A stretch of 64,000 nt of DNA from contig OZ234497.1 in NCBI GenBank assembly GCA_965153455.1, forward strand, positions 12,028,001-12,092,000. Reading direction: 5' to 3'. The notes below the pieces were generated by a model. That model was given only the letters and a program-made list of their open reading frames with translations. It was not told the origin of the DNA and ran no database searches. Every line of letters begins with the position of its first letter. Positions within the stretch are counted from its first letter, which is position 1. The stretch is from Sphagnum compactum (Eukaryota > Bryophyta > Sphagnopsida > Sphagnales). Position numbers and translations under genes: made by a program. This document shows, piece after piece, positions 35,676 to 47,016 of the stretch.

Positions 35676-36555
35676 TTGTCTTCCATCATAATAGTTGAAA
35701 TTCCAATTGTATCAAGTAAGTTATCAAAGTTAATGCCTAAACAACATCTCCTCAACTTCATTATTTATATGAAGCATGACAACATCACTACATGTATGAA
35801 GGCTTCATATGGAATTAGTCCCAAAAACAAATTTGTGATGATGCATCATTGTTCATTGCATCAAACATCAACCACCCATTTGCAAATGAACTGTGATGGC
35901 CCACATCAAAGGATGGGGTTATCTTGAGTACACATTTGTAAATAGTTGCCTAGGTGTATTGGATTTGTTGATGGCGCCTTGATCAAGATCCACAATCCTT
36001 GTTGGAATGAAGCCTACCATACATGGATTAAAGGGTGGAAGAAGATTTATGCAATGAATAACATTATCATTCTAAACATCATGGATTGTTCATATACATA
36101 GACATTGGCTACCTTAGTATTTATTATGATGTGAGTGTCCTACGACATTCAAATGTTTACAAAGATTGACATTAATATTTCACACATGAAAATGAATATT
36201 TTGAATAACTCTCGGGAGATTTGAGTTATGTGGTTGAAGAAATGTTTATTATGTACATGATAGGACAATGAAAGTTTCCTTTAAATGCTAACCATGCTAT
36301 AATGCAAACATATAACAAAATGCATGCAAGTTTCAAGGTGTAAGTAAAGTGGGGTATAGGTGGGTTGAAAAAAAATGGAGATGCCTTGTGAAGAAGTTCC
36401 ATTCCACAAAACCAAAATATTCACATTTGTTCCAAACCATAGTTTTTTTCATTAACTTCCTACACAAGAAACATAGGTGGAAACTCTTTATGAAGTACCA
36501 AAATCCTATCATGAGGTCACCCTTTTCAAATCATTACACTAGAAGAAAATTTTAA
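35676..36555 (+). pseudogene. PIF/Harbinger DDE transposase, broken
   Basis: Pieces on the + strand in three frames match the DDE_Tnp_4 superfamily. 35940-36110 reads LPRCIGFVDGALIKIHNPCW, then NEAYHTWIKGWKKIYAMNN; the D of FVDG fits the first catalytic Asp. 36097-36170 reads IDIGYLSIYYDVSVLRHSNV, whose YYDV aligns with the usual YHDV second Asp. After stops, PLNANHAIMQTYNKMHASFK (about 36276-36340) and KWGIGG are followed by 36360-36480 (KWRCLV, STKPKYSHLFQTIVFFINFL), the C-terminal region with the position where a Glu is expected. At least three frameshifts and several stops make it inactive. It lies within arm B downstream of the N-terminal exon at 33410. Arm A has lost this part. Confidence 0.85.
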
Positions 36556-36720
36556 ATTTATGATTCCATATATGAATGATTTTGTAGTCATATTAAACAT
36601 TATATGACTAAATGGCCCTTAGTCATAACAAACAAGTTATTTAGGACAAGAAGTCATTGAATGTTTGAACGTGACACTTTTCATCCTATAGTCGTTAAGG
36701 ACAAGTCATATATAATGTTG
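36536..36720 (+). repeat. Possible CACTA-type terminus
   Basis: CACTAGAAGAAAATTT at 36536, preceded by TTA, has the form of a CACTA transposon end and is followed by spaced TAGTCAT/ATGACTA words that look subterminal. No opposite end was found, so it is likely a fragment. Confidence 0.35.
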
Positions 36721-37139
36721 AGGTATCATGTAATGAATGATTAGCATATGATTGGCAAAATGCCCCTAGGTCATGTTCGGCACCCTAAAACTTTAAGGCG
36801 GATACATCTACTATTGAAATTTAAGATGTCTAAAAAGTAGCAAATTTGGCTTCAAACTATTATCATTTTTCTAGTGGCTTTCCCGAAATGTTATACATTT
36901 ACTCATTAAATACCTGTGGAAGTAGCATTCCCAATTTACAGTACACAAATGTAGTTGCAAATTGATACCCACTTAGCAGAACTTTTTCTTTTTGGGTTTT
37001 TGTGTAATGTAAAGTAAACATGCTCCCCATTAAACAGAGTTCGATAACTGAACACCTTAGAAAATTAGCTTGACGTCCGTGAATGGTTGTGGGTGAAACT
37101 ACTAACATTTTAAAATGTTCTTATGACCGAACATTTGGT

Positions 37140-38250
37140 ATTAAAAAAATTTGTTTGGTTGGGTGCAATTATATTAACTAGTACCATTAACAGTTGTATC
37201 CATTACTTAATTTTTTGAATTTTGAATTGTAAAATAAATAAATTATGAATTGGATTTTTTTAATAAAATTTTATTGTGAATACATTATGTACATATCATA
37301 AAAAATTGGAATCAGTCTAATGAGTAAAAAATACGTAATTAACACTTTTAAATATTTATAACCATTGCTTTAAAATAATTTTAACACTAAAAGCACAATT
37401 TGAAAATATTTTTCAATGACATATTTTGGGATCATTTTTAATATACACCTTAATATAATAGTATCAAGAATTTTTTTTAAATTTTGAATGTTTTTTGAAA
37501 GACATATTAAAAAGATTTTAAAAATATTCTTTAAAAAAACAACAAAAAAGTAGTGGTCTAAGGGGGCATGTGTGGCTCTTTGTACTATGGTTGGACCTGG
37601 CTATTTTTAATTATTCACATGGAATATTGATTTAGTGTGCAATTTTGGGGGTCAAGAGTGGTTGGTATTCAAGAAAAAAATGAACATCATTATGTATATG
37701 ATCCATTTGGTCATGGAAAAGTAATAGCACAACTTCAAGCACTAAACTGAAAATAAAGGAATGGTTAATATTATTGCCAAGTGTGGAGTGTTTGTTTATA
37801 GGTGTCTTTTGAAACAAATTAAATGCAAACATAAGGTGTTTCAAAGCCAATGGCTAGATTAAGGTTGGTTTCACAAAAGCAATACAAAATTGTTAAAAAA
37901 GGTTTGGTTATGGGAGTTTGTCTATCACGTCGAAGGGCATGCAACTACTCATAAATATAACTTAAATTTTAACAAAAAATTGCGCCCAAAATTCAACAGA
38001 ACATTAAATCCTTGAGTAGTTCAAAAAATTCCATTAATTTTTCTTCCAAAGGAAACTATCTTCTAGATTCCTCCTATGCAAAAGTATTTCTAATTCCTTC
38101 CAAAAAGCTTTAATGCAAAATCAAGTTTACACATAAGTTGAAATCAAAACATTGGTTTAATCTTTGCAATGTTTTTTAAGTATGTCATCTCTAAGAGCTA
38201 GAATAAAAAAACAATTGTAACTCTATTAAGAGTTCTTAGGTTCTAGTGAT
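37140..38250. other. AT-rich DNA with no recognised gene
   Basis: It is absent from arm A. No ORF with a recognisable motif is seen; 37632-37850 (minus) is a composition-driven ORF. Confidence 0.4.
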
Positions 38251-38253
38251 GCA

Positions 38254-39312
38254 ATGTTGAAAACTACCGATTTGCTAGTGAGAATAGAGGAAGATAGGTC
38301 AAGTCTAGAACTTTTCTTACAAAATACATGTTTAAAGGAAAGTCTACAGAAACTAGAGTTGAAAATCAAAATAGAACAAGTAGAAGGGGAAATGCCAAGT
38401 CCACAAGTAGTTTTGCAAAAACCAAATTTGAAGATCAAAGTAGAGCATGTAGAGGAGTAAGTAAATCTGTAGAAACCAATTTAAAAAATCATAGTAGAGC
38501 ACATAGAGGAACACATAGATTTACAAAAACCAAATCTAAATATCAAAATAGAAGAAAGTTCAGAAACATATATCATAGATTATATTTACAACCAGAGATT
38601 CAAGAAGTACTTAAACTATCGTTGGATTCAACAATCTATAGTCTAAAATGTTGGATCACAAATATTTAAAAGAATAAGGGATCAACTTGGTTACATAAAT
38701 CATTCCCATAGATTTCTTCCAACAGTTTGCACAACAACAAAAGATGTTGATTTAGTTTGGGAGGACTTTGGCAATTTCTACACTCTCATCTACTCTTTTA
38801 TACATCTATTAAAACATGTGCATTAGCCCAATTTCCAGACTTACTACATTTTTTGGATTCTTGGGTTGTATACAAAAAAGAGAAAAACATTCCTTTGATT
38901 GGGCCAGAACGTACATCGCCAAATTCCTAGAAGTTAGGACTAGGATGAAGCCAACCATGAATTTAACTGTGCCTCGAAGGTGGCAAAACAACATGTTGAA
39001 CTTGTATTCAATAGACAAAGAAATTTGCCCCCTAAACTTGCATCAAATAATAGAAGACCACTAATTCAATTGAATTGAACATCTACAACATGTAAGAGAG
39101 CTATGTGGATAAATGATGCATTAAAAACAACAATGGATGTTGTTGAAAAAGGGACACATTCATTAAGGAAGCCCATCAAAACATGGAACATTCCTGTAAG
39201 TTCACTTTCCGATCACTTGAATGGAAAAACTAGATCTAGAAAAATGGGGCCAAAAGGTGTGCTCACAGCAAAAGAGGATGTTGAGGTGATTAAATGGACC
39301 TTAGTTATGTAG
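38254..39312 (+). pseudogene. Transposon ORF with psq-like helix-turn-helix (arm B)
   Basis: Open pieces in order are 38254-38460 (EEDRSSLELFLQNTCL, KIKIEQVEGEM, an acidic/charged repeat), 38816-39064 (KREKHSFDWARTYIAKFLEV, then RTRMKPTMNLTVPRRWQNN) and 39103-39312 (WINDALKTTMDVVEKGTHSL, then WNIPVSSLSDHLNGKTRSRK and GPKGVLTAKEDVEVIKWTL). The last has the layout of a psq-type HTH followed by a conserved GP-GVLT-x-ED-V-x-I-x-W segment. Stops separate the pieces. It is better preserved than the arm A copy. The family is not one I can name; a role as the element's DNA-binding protein is inferred from position and HTH pattern. Confidence 0.55.
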
Positions 39313-39429
39313 GAATGTAGACTATCTATTAATCTACAATAATTGAAGATAATATATGCATTTTTCTCAAACTCTATGATGTGTATTATTTTGTCACAAA
39401 TATACCCATGAATACATTCAAGTTTTTCA

Positions 39430-39590
39430 TTGTTTGTTGGGTTTTTATAAATAATTGATTAGATTATGTTTAAAGTAAATCAAATGTATTTAAAAAACAA
39501 AAACAATCCAAGATGTGATGTTCATACATTACCAAAAAAATTAATTATAGAAAGATTATACTTGTGACTATAATTTTTGGGGGACTTAGG
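39430..39590 (+). repeat. Dispersed repeat, copy 4 of 4
   Basis: It contains CCAAGATGTGATGTTCATAC and ends CTTGTGACTATAATTTTTGG. It is the inverted partner of 13700-13860. Confidence 0.75.
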
Positions 39591-39641
39591 GTGCTTTCAC
39601 CCTTTAGGAATGTGACAAGCATGGGGGATTTGTAAATCTTT

Positions 39642-39960
39642 TCATACTAACATGTTTACCAAAAAATCAAACTTGGAAGTAAGGAGTTTTTCCTTACCCA
39701 TTACCTTTTTGCAAATCTTGCACCAAACAAGTGTGACAAACTCGTCTTCATTCAAAACAATTTTTTTCCCAAGGTAATTTTGTAGCTCAAACATTTTGAA
39801 AGTTTTGATTGAATTGATAAGCATTTGTTTTTAAACTCAATCTCAATTTCTTTTGGGGTTCATTAAGTTCAATTTTAGAGGTTAAATAAAATTTGGGATG
39901 GATTTCCTGCATTCATGATTAACTTCCCTTTGTCCCTCATATAGCACTTTGGTTGTTGCT
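39642..39960 (-). pseudogene. Zinc-finger-like transposon ORF (arm B)
   Basis: On the minus strand, 39824-39642 reads MLINSIKTFKMFELQNYLGK and then NEDEFVTLVWCKICKKVMGK, the same protein as at 13310-13690. In this copy the frame stays open across the C-x2-C motif, whereas arm A has a frameshift. Upstream sequence to 39960 is frameshifted. Confidence 0.55.
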
Positions 39961-40325
39961 CTTAGTAGGTGACATTCCTAGTTGCCTTACTCTACTAACC
40001 GAACAAGTAGTAAAACTTGAAATTTGATGATTTAAGAGGTTTAAGAGAAGCCATGATGTTGAAACTTGAAAAGTTGAAATGTAATTTGAATCTCACAACA
40101 TACAAATCAAATCCACAAAAACACACTTGATTCAACTTTCAAGCAAGAAACATTTGACTAAAGGTTAGGATTAAGATTTTATTTGATTCCTAGGTGAAAG
40201 GTGTGTGTTGTGGTGTAATATATAAATGGTGCACACAAACTTGCAAAATATTTCATAATTTCAACATTGACTCAAATAAAAATCAACCAATAAACATCAA
40301 GTTGTGTCAACTTGTGAAAACAAAC

Positions 40326-40432
40326 ACCAAGTTGCATTAAGTGCATTAAAAAACAATCGGTAAGCACCAAGTTGCATCAAGTGCATTAAAAAACAATCGG
40401 TAAGCACCAAGTTGCATCAAGTGCGTTAAAAA
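40326..40432 (+). repeat. 40 bp tandem repeat at the outer end of arm B
   Basis: GTGCATTAAAAAACAATCGG with TAAGCACCAAGTTGCATCAA repeats at 40341 and 40381, with a partial copy on each side (about 2.6 units). The second full unit is identical to the first. The similarity with arm A ends here. Confidence 0.9.
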
Positions 40433-40935
40433 ACTTGCCACCCACATGGGTTCAATGAATTCATTCCCAAGACTTCTTGAACATCTGAATCCCTGAAGGA
40501 ACGTAGTCATTCATCATCATCAATGACAGACAGACAGAAAGACCTACGCACAATGGGGAGGGGGGAACAGCGTGATCAGAGTTCTAGCAGGTACCCATCA
40601 GTGACTTCCCTTTCACGAACATCCTGTGGACAGGTACATACGCATATCATATATATATCTCAAAAGCTCCAGCGACAGCAGCTCCTTCAAATCCAGGTGT
40701 ATATATTATTTTTTCGACAATTTTTGCATATCCAGCAAGCCAGAGATGACTCAGGAATCCTACAAATTTGGAAGATGATGATCTTGACCTAAAAATCATT
40801 ACTCTGGTATTCAGTTTTCACAAGCCCAGAGTAGCTGGCTGTGAGAGTTCTTCTTGGCGTGGCCAGATCCATGCGCCATTTGGGAACCGACCCATCATTT
40901 GCGTGCAGCTGAGATCGGACTCTTTCAGAGATTCA

Positions 40936-43900
40936 ATGGCAAGTAAGCCTGGAGTGTGGTCAGATTGGCCATGGCAGATCTTAGGAGCTTGGAAGGTACA
41001 ACCTTTTGTAGATCTAAACTTCATTGAGTTGAATATCTACTGTCCTTGTTCCTCCTCCTCCTCCTCCTCCTCTTGTTTCTAGCATTCATGCAGTCAGGGT
41101 TTGGAGCTCCTGGAGTTCTTCACCCTTACAGGACTACATGTATGTTGTGTTTGATCAGTATCGTCGTCTCCATCATCAGCTCTACCTTCCAGCACTCTTT
41201 CGAAGATCCCAAGTTCGCAATTCATCAGCTCCGTGGATCACCCATTTGTTGTTGTTGTTCTTCGATCTTCTCCTTCTTCTTTTTGCAAAGTGTTCGAGTT
41301 TAGATTGGAATGAAAACTAATTCTGGTGGTGAACGTGCTGCAGTATACTTTGTTTGCTCCATTTGTGGTGAAGGCAATCCACGAGAATTTTTGGGGAGGC
41401 CTGCACTGGCAGCTGCATGGGGGCGGCGGCGACAACTGGTGTCTGCACATGCTGATCATAGCAGCACTTCGCTACCTCAATGGTCAGCTATGGATGAACC
41501 TGTCCCGCTGCTACTACCTCACCAGCAAGTACCAGATTCAAACCAAAGGCATTACCTTCGACCAAGTGGATAGGGAGAGCAGTTGGTAATAATATGCAGA
41601 CTTACTTCATCTTCATCGTTTTCAGCTTGATCTTCCTCATGAATGCGGACTTGCAATAGTGTTCTCAGTTGGGTTTTGATGAGTTTTGTGTTGCATGAAC
41701 ATTGTAAACATTCACGAATCGTTTCTGGAAGTAGGTCGTGCATGATATTTGTCGTAATAATAATCCAGACTTGGTGCTATATTCTGTTCTGTTGGTGCAG
41801 GGACGATAACATTCTGTTGCACGTGATTGTGGGAACAATGATGCATGAGCTGGTACCAGGGTTTACCTTCACGGCCTGCAAGTTTTGGGACCCAGTAGGC
41901 ATTGTCATTCTCTTGCTTTTGCACGTGGGCCCTGTGGAATGTGTCTACTACTGGGCTCATCGTGCACTCCATCACCACTATCTGTTCTCCAGATACCATT
42001 CCCACCACCACTCCTCCTTCGTCACAGAACCAGTCACAGGTGATCTCAATTCACATCTCTTGCGACTTCAAACATTTGCATACTGTCTGGACTACTTGCT
42101 AACGATCATCAGCTTATAATAACCCTTGATCATGATCACGTGATCTCTAATACCTGAAAATTTCTTGGTGTGGGGTTTGTTTTGAACTTGTGTTGCAGGA
42201 ACTGTGCACCCATTTGCAGAGCATTTGCTCTACTTGGCGATCATGTACATACCTTTCGTGGGGACTTGGCTCTTGGGAAGAGCATCCATGAGCATGTTCT
42301 ACGTATATGCCATCGGCTTCGACTTCATGAACGCAATGGGTCACTGCAACTTCGAGTTCACGCCGGCTTGCTTGTTTCGGGCTTTCCCACTACTGAAGTA
42401 TCTTCTTTACACTCCGTCGTAAGCTGCTAGTCTCAAGCTCTCTCAGCCGCTGCAACTGCATTTATCCTTCATGCACATCCTTGCTGCTTATAACGTACTA
42501 CAGATTCATCGAACACAAGAATTATAGCTCGCATCATTTTTTGGATCAGAATATTTTCTAGCGACGGTTTTGTAATTATTTTCTCCTGCTTCATCTTCTC
42601 ACAACCAGCTTGATCATGTGTGGTATAACCGGCACTACCGCATGCAGGTACCATTCACTACACCATTCACGAGTGCACACCAACTTCGCTCTTTTCATGC
42701 CGATCTACGACTATCTCGGGGGCACCGTTGATGCTTCCAGCGATGAGCTTCACGCTTCCGTCCGTGAAGGTCAGTAGACTAAGGACATCTTTCCAGAATT
42801 AAGCTGACCACGTGATCACAGATTCGACTCTGTACTTGTGATCACAACAGCTTGACCACCAATTGCAGGAGCTGTTGTTGTGAGAGGTGTGAATAAAATT
42901 GTGACTCGCCATAAAATGACAAATTCGTCTTTTTTTTGCCCATGAAAACATGTGTTCCTAGAGATGCTAACATGATTATTAACGACACATTTTCAACGCA
43001 CTTGCAGTGTCCCTGCACCGAGAAAAACAAGGCCCTATGTCAGTGGCTTTTCATTAGGTTGTTGTGATCACATGTGGGCAAAATGGAAAGAGACCATAAT
43101 CCTAGTTAGAAGCAACGTCAATCCCATGGAGTCCAAACAAGCTGCTGTTTGTTTGCGGATCGAAACAGCAGTCGAAAAATTCGCAACGATCATTAAAGCA
43201 GATCGATTTAGGATGATTTTTGAAAAATTCAAGTTGTTTGGATTATTTGGTAGTTGGGCACTTGTGAACTTCTGATGAAATTTTTTTTCTGGATCTTGGG
43301 GTTCAGGACGAAAGAAGAGGAAGGCGGAGTTTGTGTATCTGATGCATGCAACGGAACTACTTTCGAGTTTCCATCTTCTTCCCTTGGGAATCCCTTCCTT
43401 TGCGGCATGGCCATTGAACACTTCTTCACAGTGGTATGTTTGGCCTCTTTGGCCGCTTACGTTGCCCGTGATGGCGCTGTTGTGGCTGTTTGGCCAAGCT
43501 TTCGTCTCCGACACTTATCAACTGCAGGCTGTGCGTACGCAAACATGGGTCATTCCCAGATTCGGATTTCAGGTAGGTACCCGCTTGGGCTTTGTCCCTT
43601 GCCTGACTGAGGGCTCTAACCTGTCTGTAAGTTAAGGGACAAAAGCCTTCCGTTGCCTGGCCTGAGGGAGGCCCACGTGAGGGCTAATGCATATCCCCAA
43701 ATATTCCACTTTGTGGAGAATATTCTTCCCGAATCTCAGGAGGACCCACAAGTGCATACCAAACCTCCACAGGAACAATTTTAAAATAGGAGGATCACAT
43801 CCCCGTGGCTTACCCTAAGGTTCTTCTGCTGCCAGGGGGATATCCCTCAAACTACACAGAAAAATAAAACAAGGGGTGGTGTGTCACACTCTGGCCTTGG

Positions 43901-46900
43901 CATTTACATTAAAAAGTATCTTAATGCAAACAGAAGAATTATGAAAACTCAAATGCTTCACCATGCAGAAATATAATATTCAGAAAAATCCTCTAAAAGA
44001 AACCAAAAAAATCCTTCAAGATATTAGAATACCTTAACTAATATCTCAAGTTACAACACAAGCCAAAATATCATCTTTCAAAAATCCTCATATAATAAAA
44101 ATAGACCTATTATTACTACTTAGGGGCCAAAATCCCTTAAGCTACTATACTCTATTATAATGAATCTTAAACACAATATCCTGGGAGATACAAAGGATTT
44201 CACAATAATGCACCAAAGTCACCAGATTTTTGATGAAAAAAATGGCTGAAATCATCATATTTACATATTAGGTTGGAGCCAAAATAATATATAGCGGGAT
44301 TCTTTTTAAAATTCTACTTTCCTCTCTGACCTGTGGTCAAATGTGGCTAAATTCTGCTTCTGGATGATAGCCAGTGTGGCTAAATCACAAATTTGGCCCA
44401 AAAAAAAAAAGTGACTTTGAATGTTGTTTGTTTTTTGTTGGGGGGAACTTGATGAAATTTTTCATTTGTTGGGAACTTCATGAAACTAGTAGGTAAAGGG
44501 AGTTCAATTTTTGGGAACAACATGGAACTACTCACTGTGAGTTCATTTTTTTTTGGGAACTTTATAAAACTTTTCCTATTTTAATGGTGGCTGGTTTGAA
44601 CTTGCCATAAGGTGGGCAAAGCCAAGTATTATGCAATGAACTGCTTGTTTTAATCAAGCCATCAATAATAATATTTCTCCAGAACTTTGAAGCCAGCTTA
44701 TTTTTTGTTAATTTAAAATTCTCTCAAATTTATCTAAATAAAGAATTTGTGGACCACTTAGGTTTTGTGTTCAACTTTGCTACAAAACCATCTAGGTATA
44801 TGCAGATCCTGAAGTTCAAAAAATTTCCTTCCCCTTATTGTCAAACTCGGGAAACCAAGAAAGAATTTGTTCTCAAAAAAATAAAAGATTGACAAGAATT
44901 TGTATGACATTGTGGAAGCTTTGGATATTGATTGATGCCAATGCAGTATCATCTGCCATTTGAAAAGAAGCGCATCAACAAGCTCATTGATGATGCCATT
45001 ATAGAAGCCGAGCAGGAGGGTGCTCGGGTCATTTGCCTAGGTGCTCTTAATAAGGTTTGCGACTACTACAACTAGTGTTCTTTCTTGAAAAAGAAATTGT
45101 TGTTTTTCCAACAAAAATATGGGAAATTTTGGGTTTTCTAGGGTAAATTTGACTTGCTTTTCTAATTTTTCGGCTGGTTTTTTATTAAAAAAAGTATGAC
45201 TTGTGGAATTGGAACAACCCACAGAGATTTAGGGCATGGGAGAGTTTAGCATTCTAGAAAGGTTTTAGTATGTTCCTTATTTTTTTCTTTTGGTTTTAGG
45301 AGAACTAAAATCAATTTTTGGAAAGAAAAAGAATGAAAGTGCATAGACTTGACCAGAGATCAACTAACAAAGGTTTTGTAAAAATTGTTTGGAATTTTGT
45401 GTGAGGCTAGAACGAAAGTTTGAATGGAGGTGGTGAGTTGTTTGTGAACAAACACAAGCATTTACATATCCGAGTTGTGAATGGCAATACATTGACAGCT
45501 GCAATCATCTTGAACACTCTTCCAAACAACCTCAAAGAAGTGTTTTTGACAGGTGCAACTTCAAGTCTAAGCCAAGCCATTGCAATTTACCTTTGTCGGA
45601 AAGGTGTTGGTGTGATGGTGAGTTACTCCCTTTTACTACCCAAAACTTTAATTCCTTCTTAACCAGCTGTAAGTATTTTGGAGGCTGTTACATCTCAAGT
45701 TACTCTCGATTTGAAGATATTATTGTGTTGCCCATGTTTTTATCCCAATATGTACACATTGGGAATCATGAGCAATTGTGTTCCTAATGTTATTGTCATG
45801 AGCATGATGTTCTTTCATTTTTGCTCTACAGATGTTGATCCAATCACAAGACCTCTACAACAACATATTAACTGAAGTGCCAATTGATTATAAACAAAAT
45901 CTTGTACAAGTCACTAAATATCAAGATGGTCAAAATTGTCCGGTAATTGAAAACCTTACATTGTCTATATTGTTCATCCTTATCCGCTAATTTCTACATT
46001 GGAGAATATTAATCCACAATGGTGAAATTTTTATTCCTCAACTCTTGTAGATTATTGCATTGGCATGTGCGGATTTATTTTACAATGATGTCATTTTTGT
46101 TCCTTATTGCTTTCTTCTAATTTCTACTTTCAAGAGTGAAAGCACCATGGACCATAAAAATATTCATGCTTGTTCTTTAGGTTATGTAAATTGTATTGTC
46201 AGGTGGGGATTTACTTGAGGATGAACTTCAATTCTTTTTGTAGGTATGGGTTGTGGGAGAGTGGGCGACATCAAGTGATCAAAAGTGGGCACCACCTCAC
46301 ACCCATTTTCACCAATTTGTCATACCCCCTATTATTGAGTCACGCCGAGATTGTACATATGGCAAGCCTGCAGCAATACAACTCCCCAAAGACATTAAGG
46401 GCATGCGTTCATGTGAGGTACCAATATTCTCCATACTTCCACTATACTTGACCAAAACATGTTTGTGTAGAAAGGAGCTCACCATATAAAACATTAGCAA
46501 ACAACTTATCTCAATCTTGTACACTTTCGAATACTAATGCCCTCCAAAAACTTGTTCTTCTTGTGTTCAACCTTTTTTTAATGTGGTTGCAACTAAACCT
46601 AAAATGCATTTTAGCTTCAAAAGCATCAAATAGTCAACTGTGGCATGACCCGAGCTATTGATGGTGGCACAATACTTTGCAAATTTTTATACTCAACTTT
46701 ACAAACATCATTCATTATTACTTCTTCCTTACATCACACATTACTTATCACACATTGTATTGTAGATGACAATGCCAAGGGGGGTGGTACATGCATGCCA
46801 TGCTGGAGGGTTGGTGCATTCCTTGGAAGGATGGATGCATCATGAAGTTGGCACCATTGATGTCAATTGCATCGATATTACTTGGAATGCAGCCTTAAAA

Positions 46901-46921
46901 CATGGTTTCAAGCCTGTATAG
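40936..46921 (+). CDS. CER1/CER3-like aldehyde decarbonylase family protein
   Basis: The complete gene belongs to the ECERIFERUM family, ER membrane proteins that together turn very-long-chain acyl-CoA into alkanes for cuticular wax. Exons are 40936-40995, 41344-41585, 41801-42039, 42199-42418, 42648-42769, 43307-43572, 44947-45054, 45411-45617, 45832-45942, 46244-46417 and 46766-46921 (TAG). All introns are GT-AG and all phases agree, giving 634 residues, the family's usual length. [13 protein letters not shown] fits the family start. The fatty-acid-hydroxylase domain has histidine clusters HRALH (154-158), HSHHH (167-171) and HSLHH (256-260), with several hydrophobic segments. The C-terminal WAX2-like half has [20 protein letters not shown] (Rossmann-like, about 465-472), [15 protein letters not shown] and [10 protein letters not shown] near the end. 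The C half reads like CER3/WAX2, while the second histidine region is closer to CER1, so I give no symbol. Confidence 0.93.
41050..41073 (+). repeat. TCC microsatellite in CER intron 1
   Basis: About eight CTC/TCC units lie in the first intron of the CER1/CER3-like gene and have no effect on the coding frame. Confidence 0.9.
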
Positions 46922-47010
46922 GTAATAGTTTTACCAACAACAAAATCCCAATTTACTAGTACCTAATGCATACATATTTATGGCTCAATTTAGCCAACTT
47001 TTGCCAAAAA

Positions 47011-47016
47011 AATAAA
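47011..47016 (+). terminator. Candidate polyadenylation signal of the CER-like gene
   Basis: AATAAA lies about 90 bp after the stop codon. This is the first canonical signal on the + strand after the gene. Confidence 0.45.

Larger units (their letters stand above)
29777..40435 (+). mobile_element. Harbinger-type composite element, arm B
   Basis: This is the inverted partner of 12905-18067. It holds, in + orientation, a TATA box and N-terminal exon (33348-33607), telomere-like runs, a broken PIF/Harbinger DDE transposase (35676-36555), a psq-like ORF (38254-39312) and, on the minus strand, a zinc-finger-like ORF (39642-39960). It is interrupted relative to arm A by insertions at 29933-32399 and about 34506-35285, and by the stretch of about 35670-38250 that arm A lacks. 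The outer end lies at the 40 bp tandem repeat near 40430. Terminal inverted repeats of the original element were not identified. Confidence 0.8.

Noticed and set aside
36770-37130. Possible MITE with ATGTTCGG ends
   Set aside because: Only eight bases pair and no target-site repeat was found.
41310-41573. Alternative ORF overlapping CER exon 2 in another frame
   Set aside because: The frame 41344-41585 gives the conserved family sequence and joins in phase with exons 1 and 3; the overlapping frame is a shadow.
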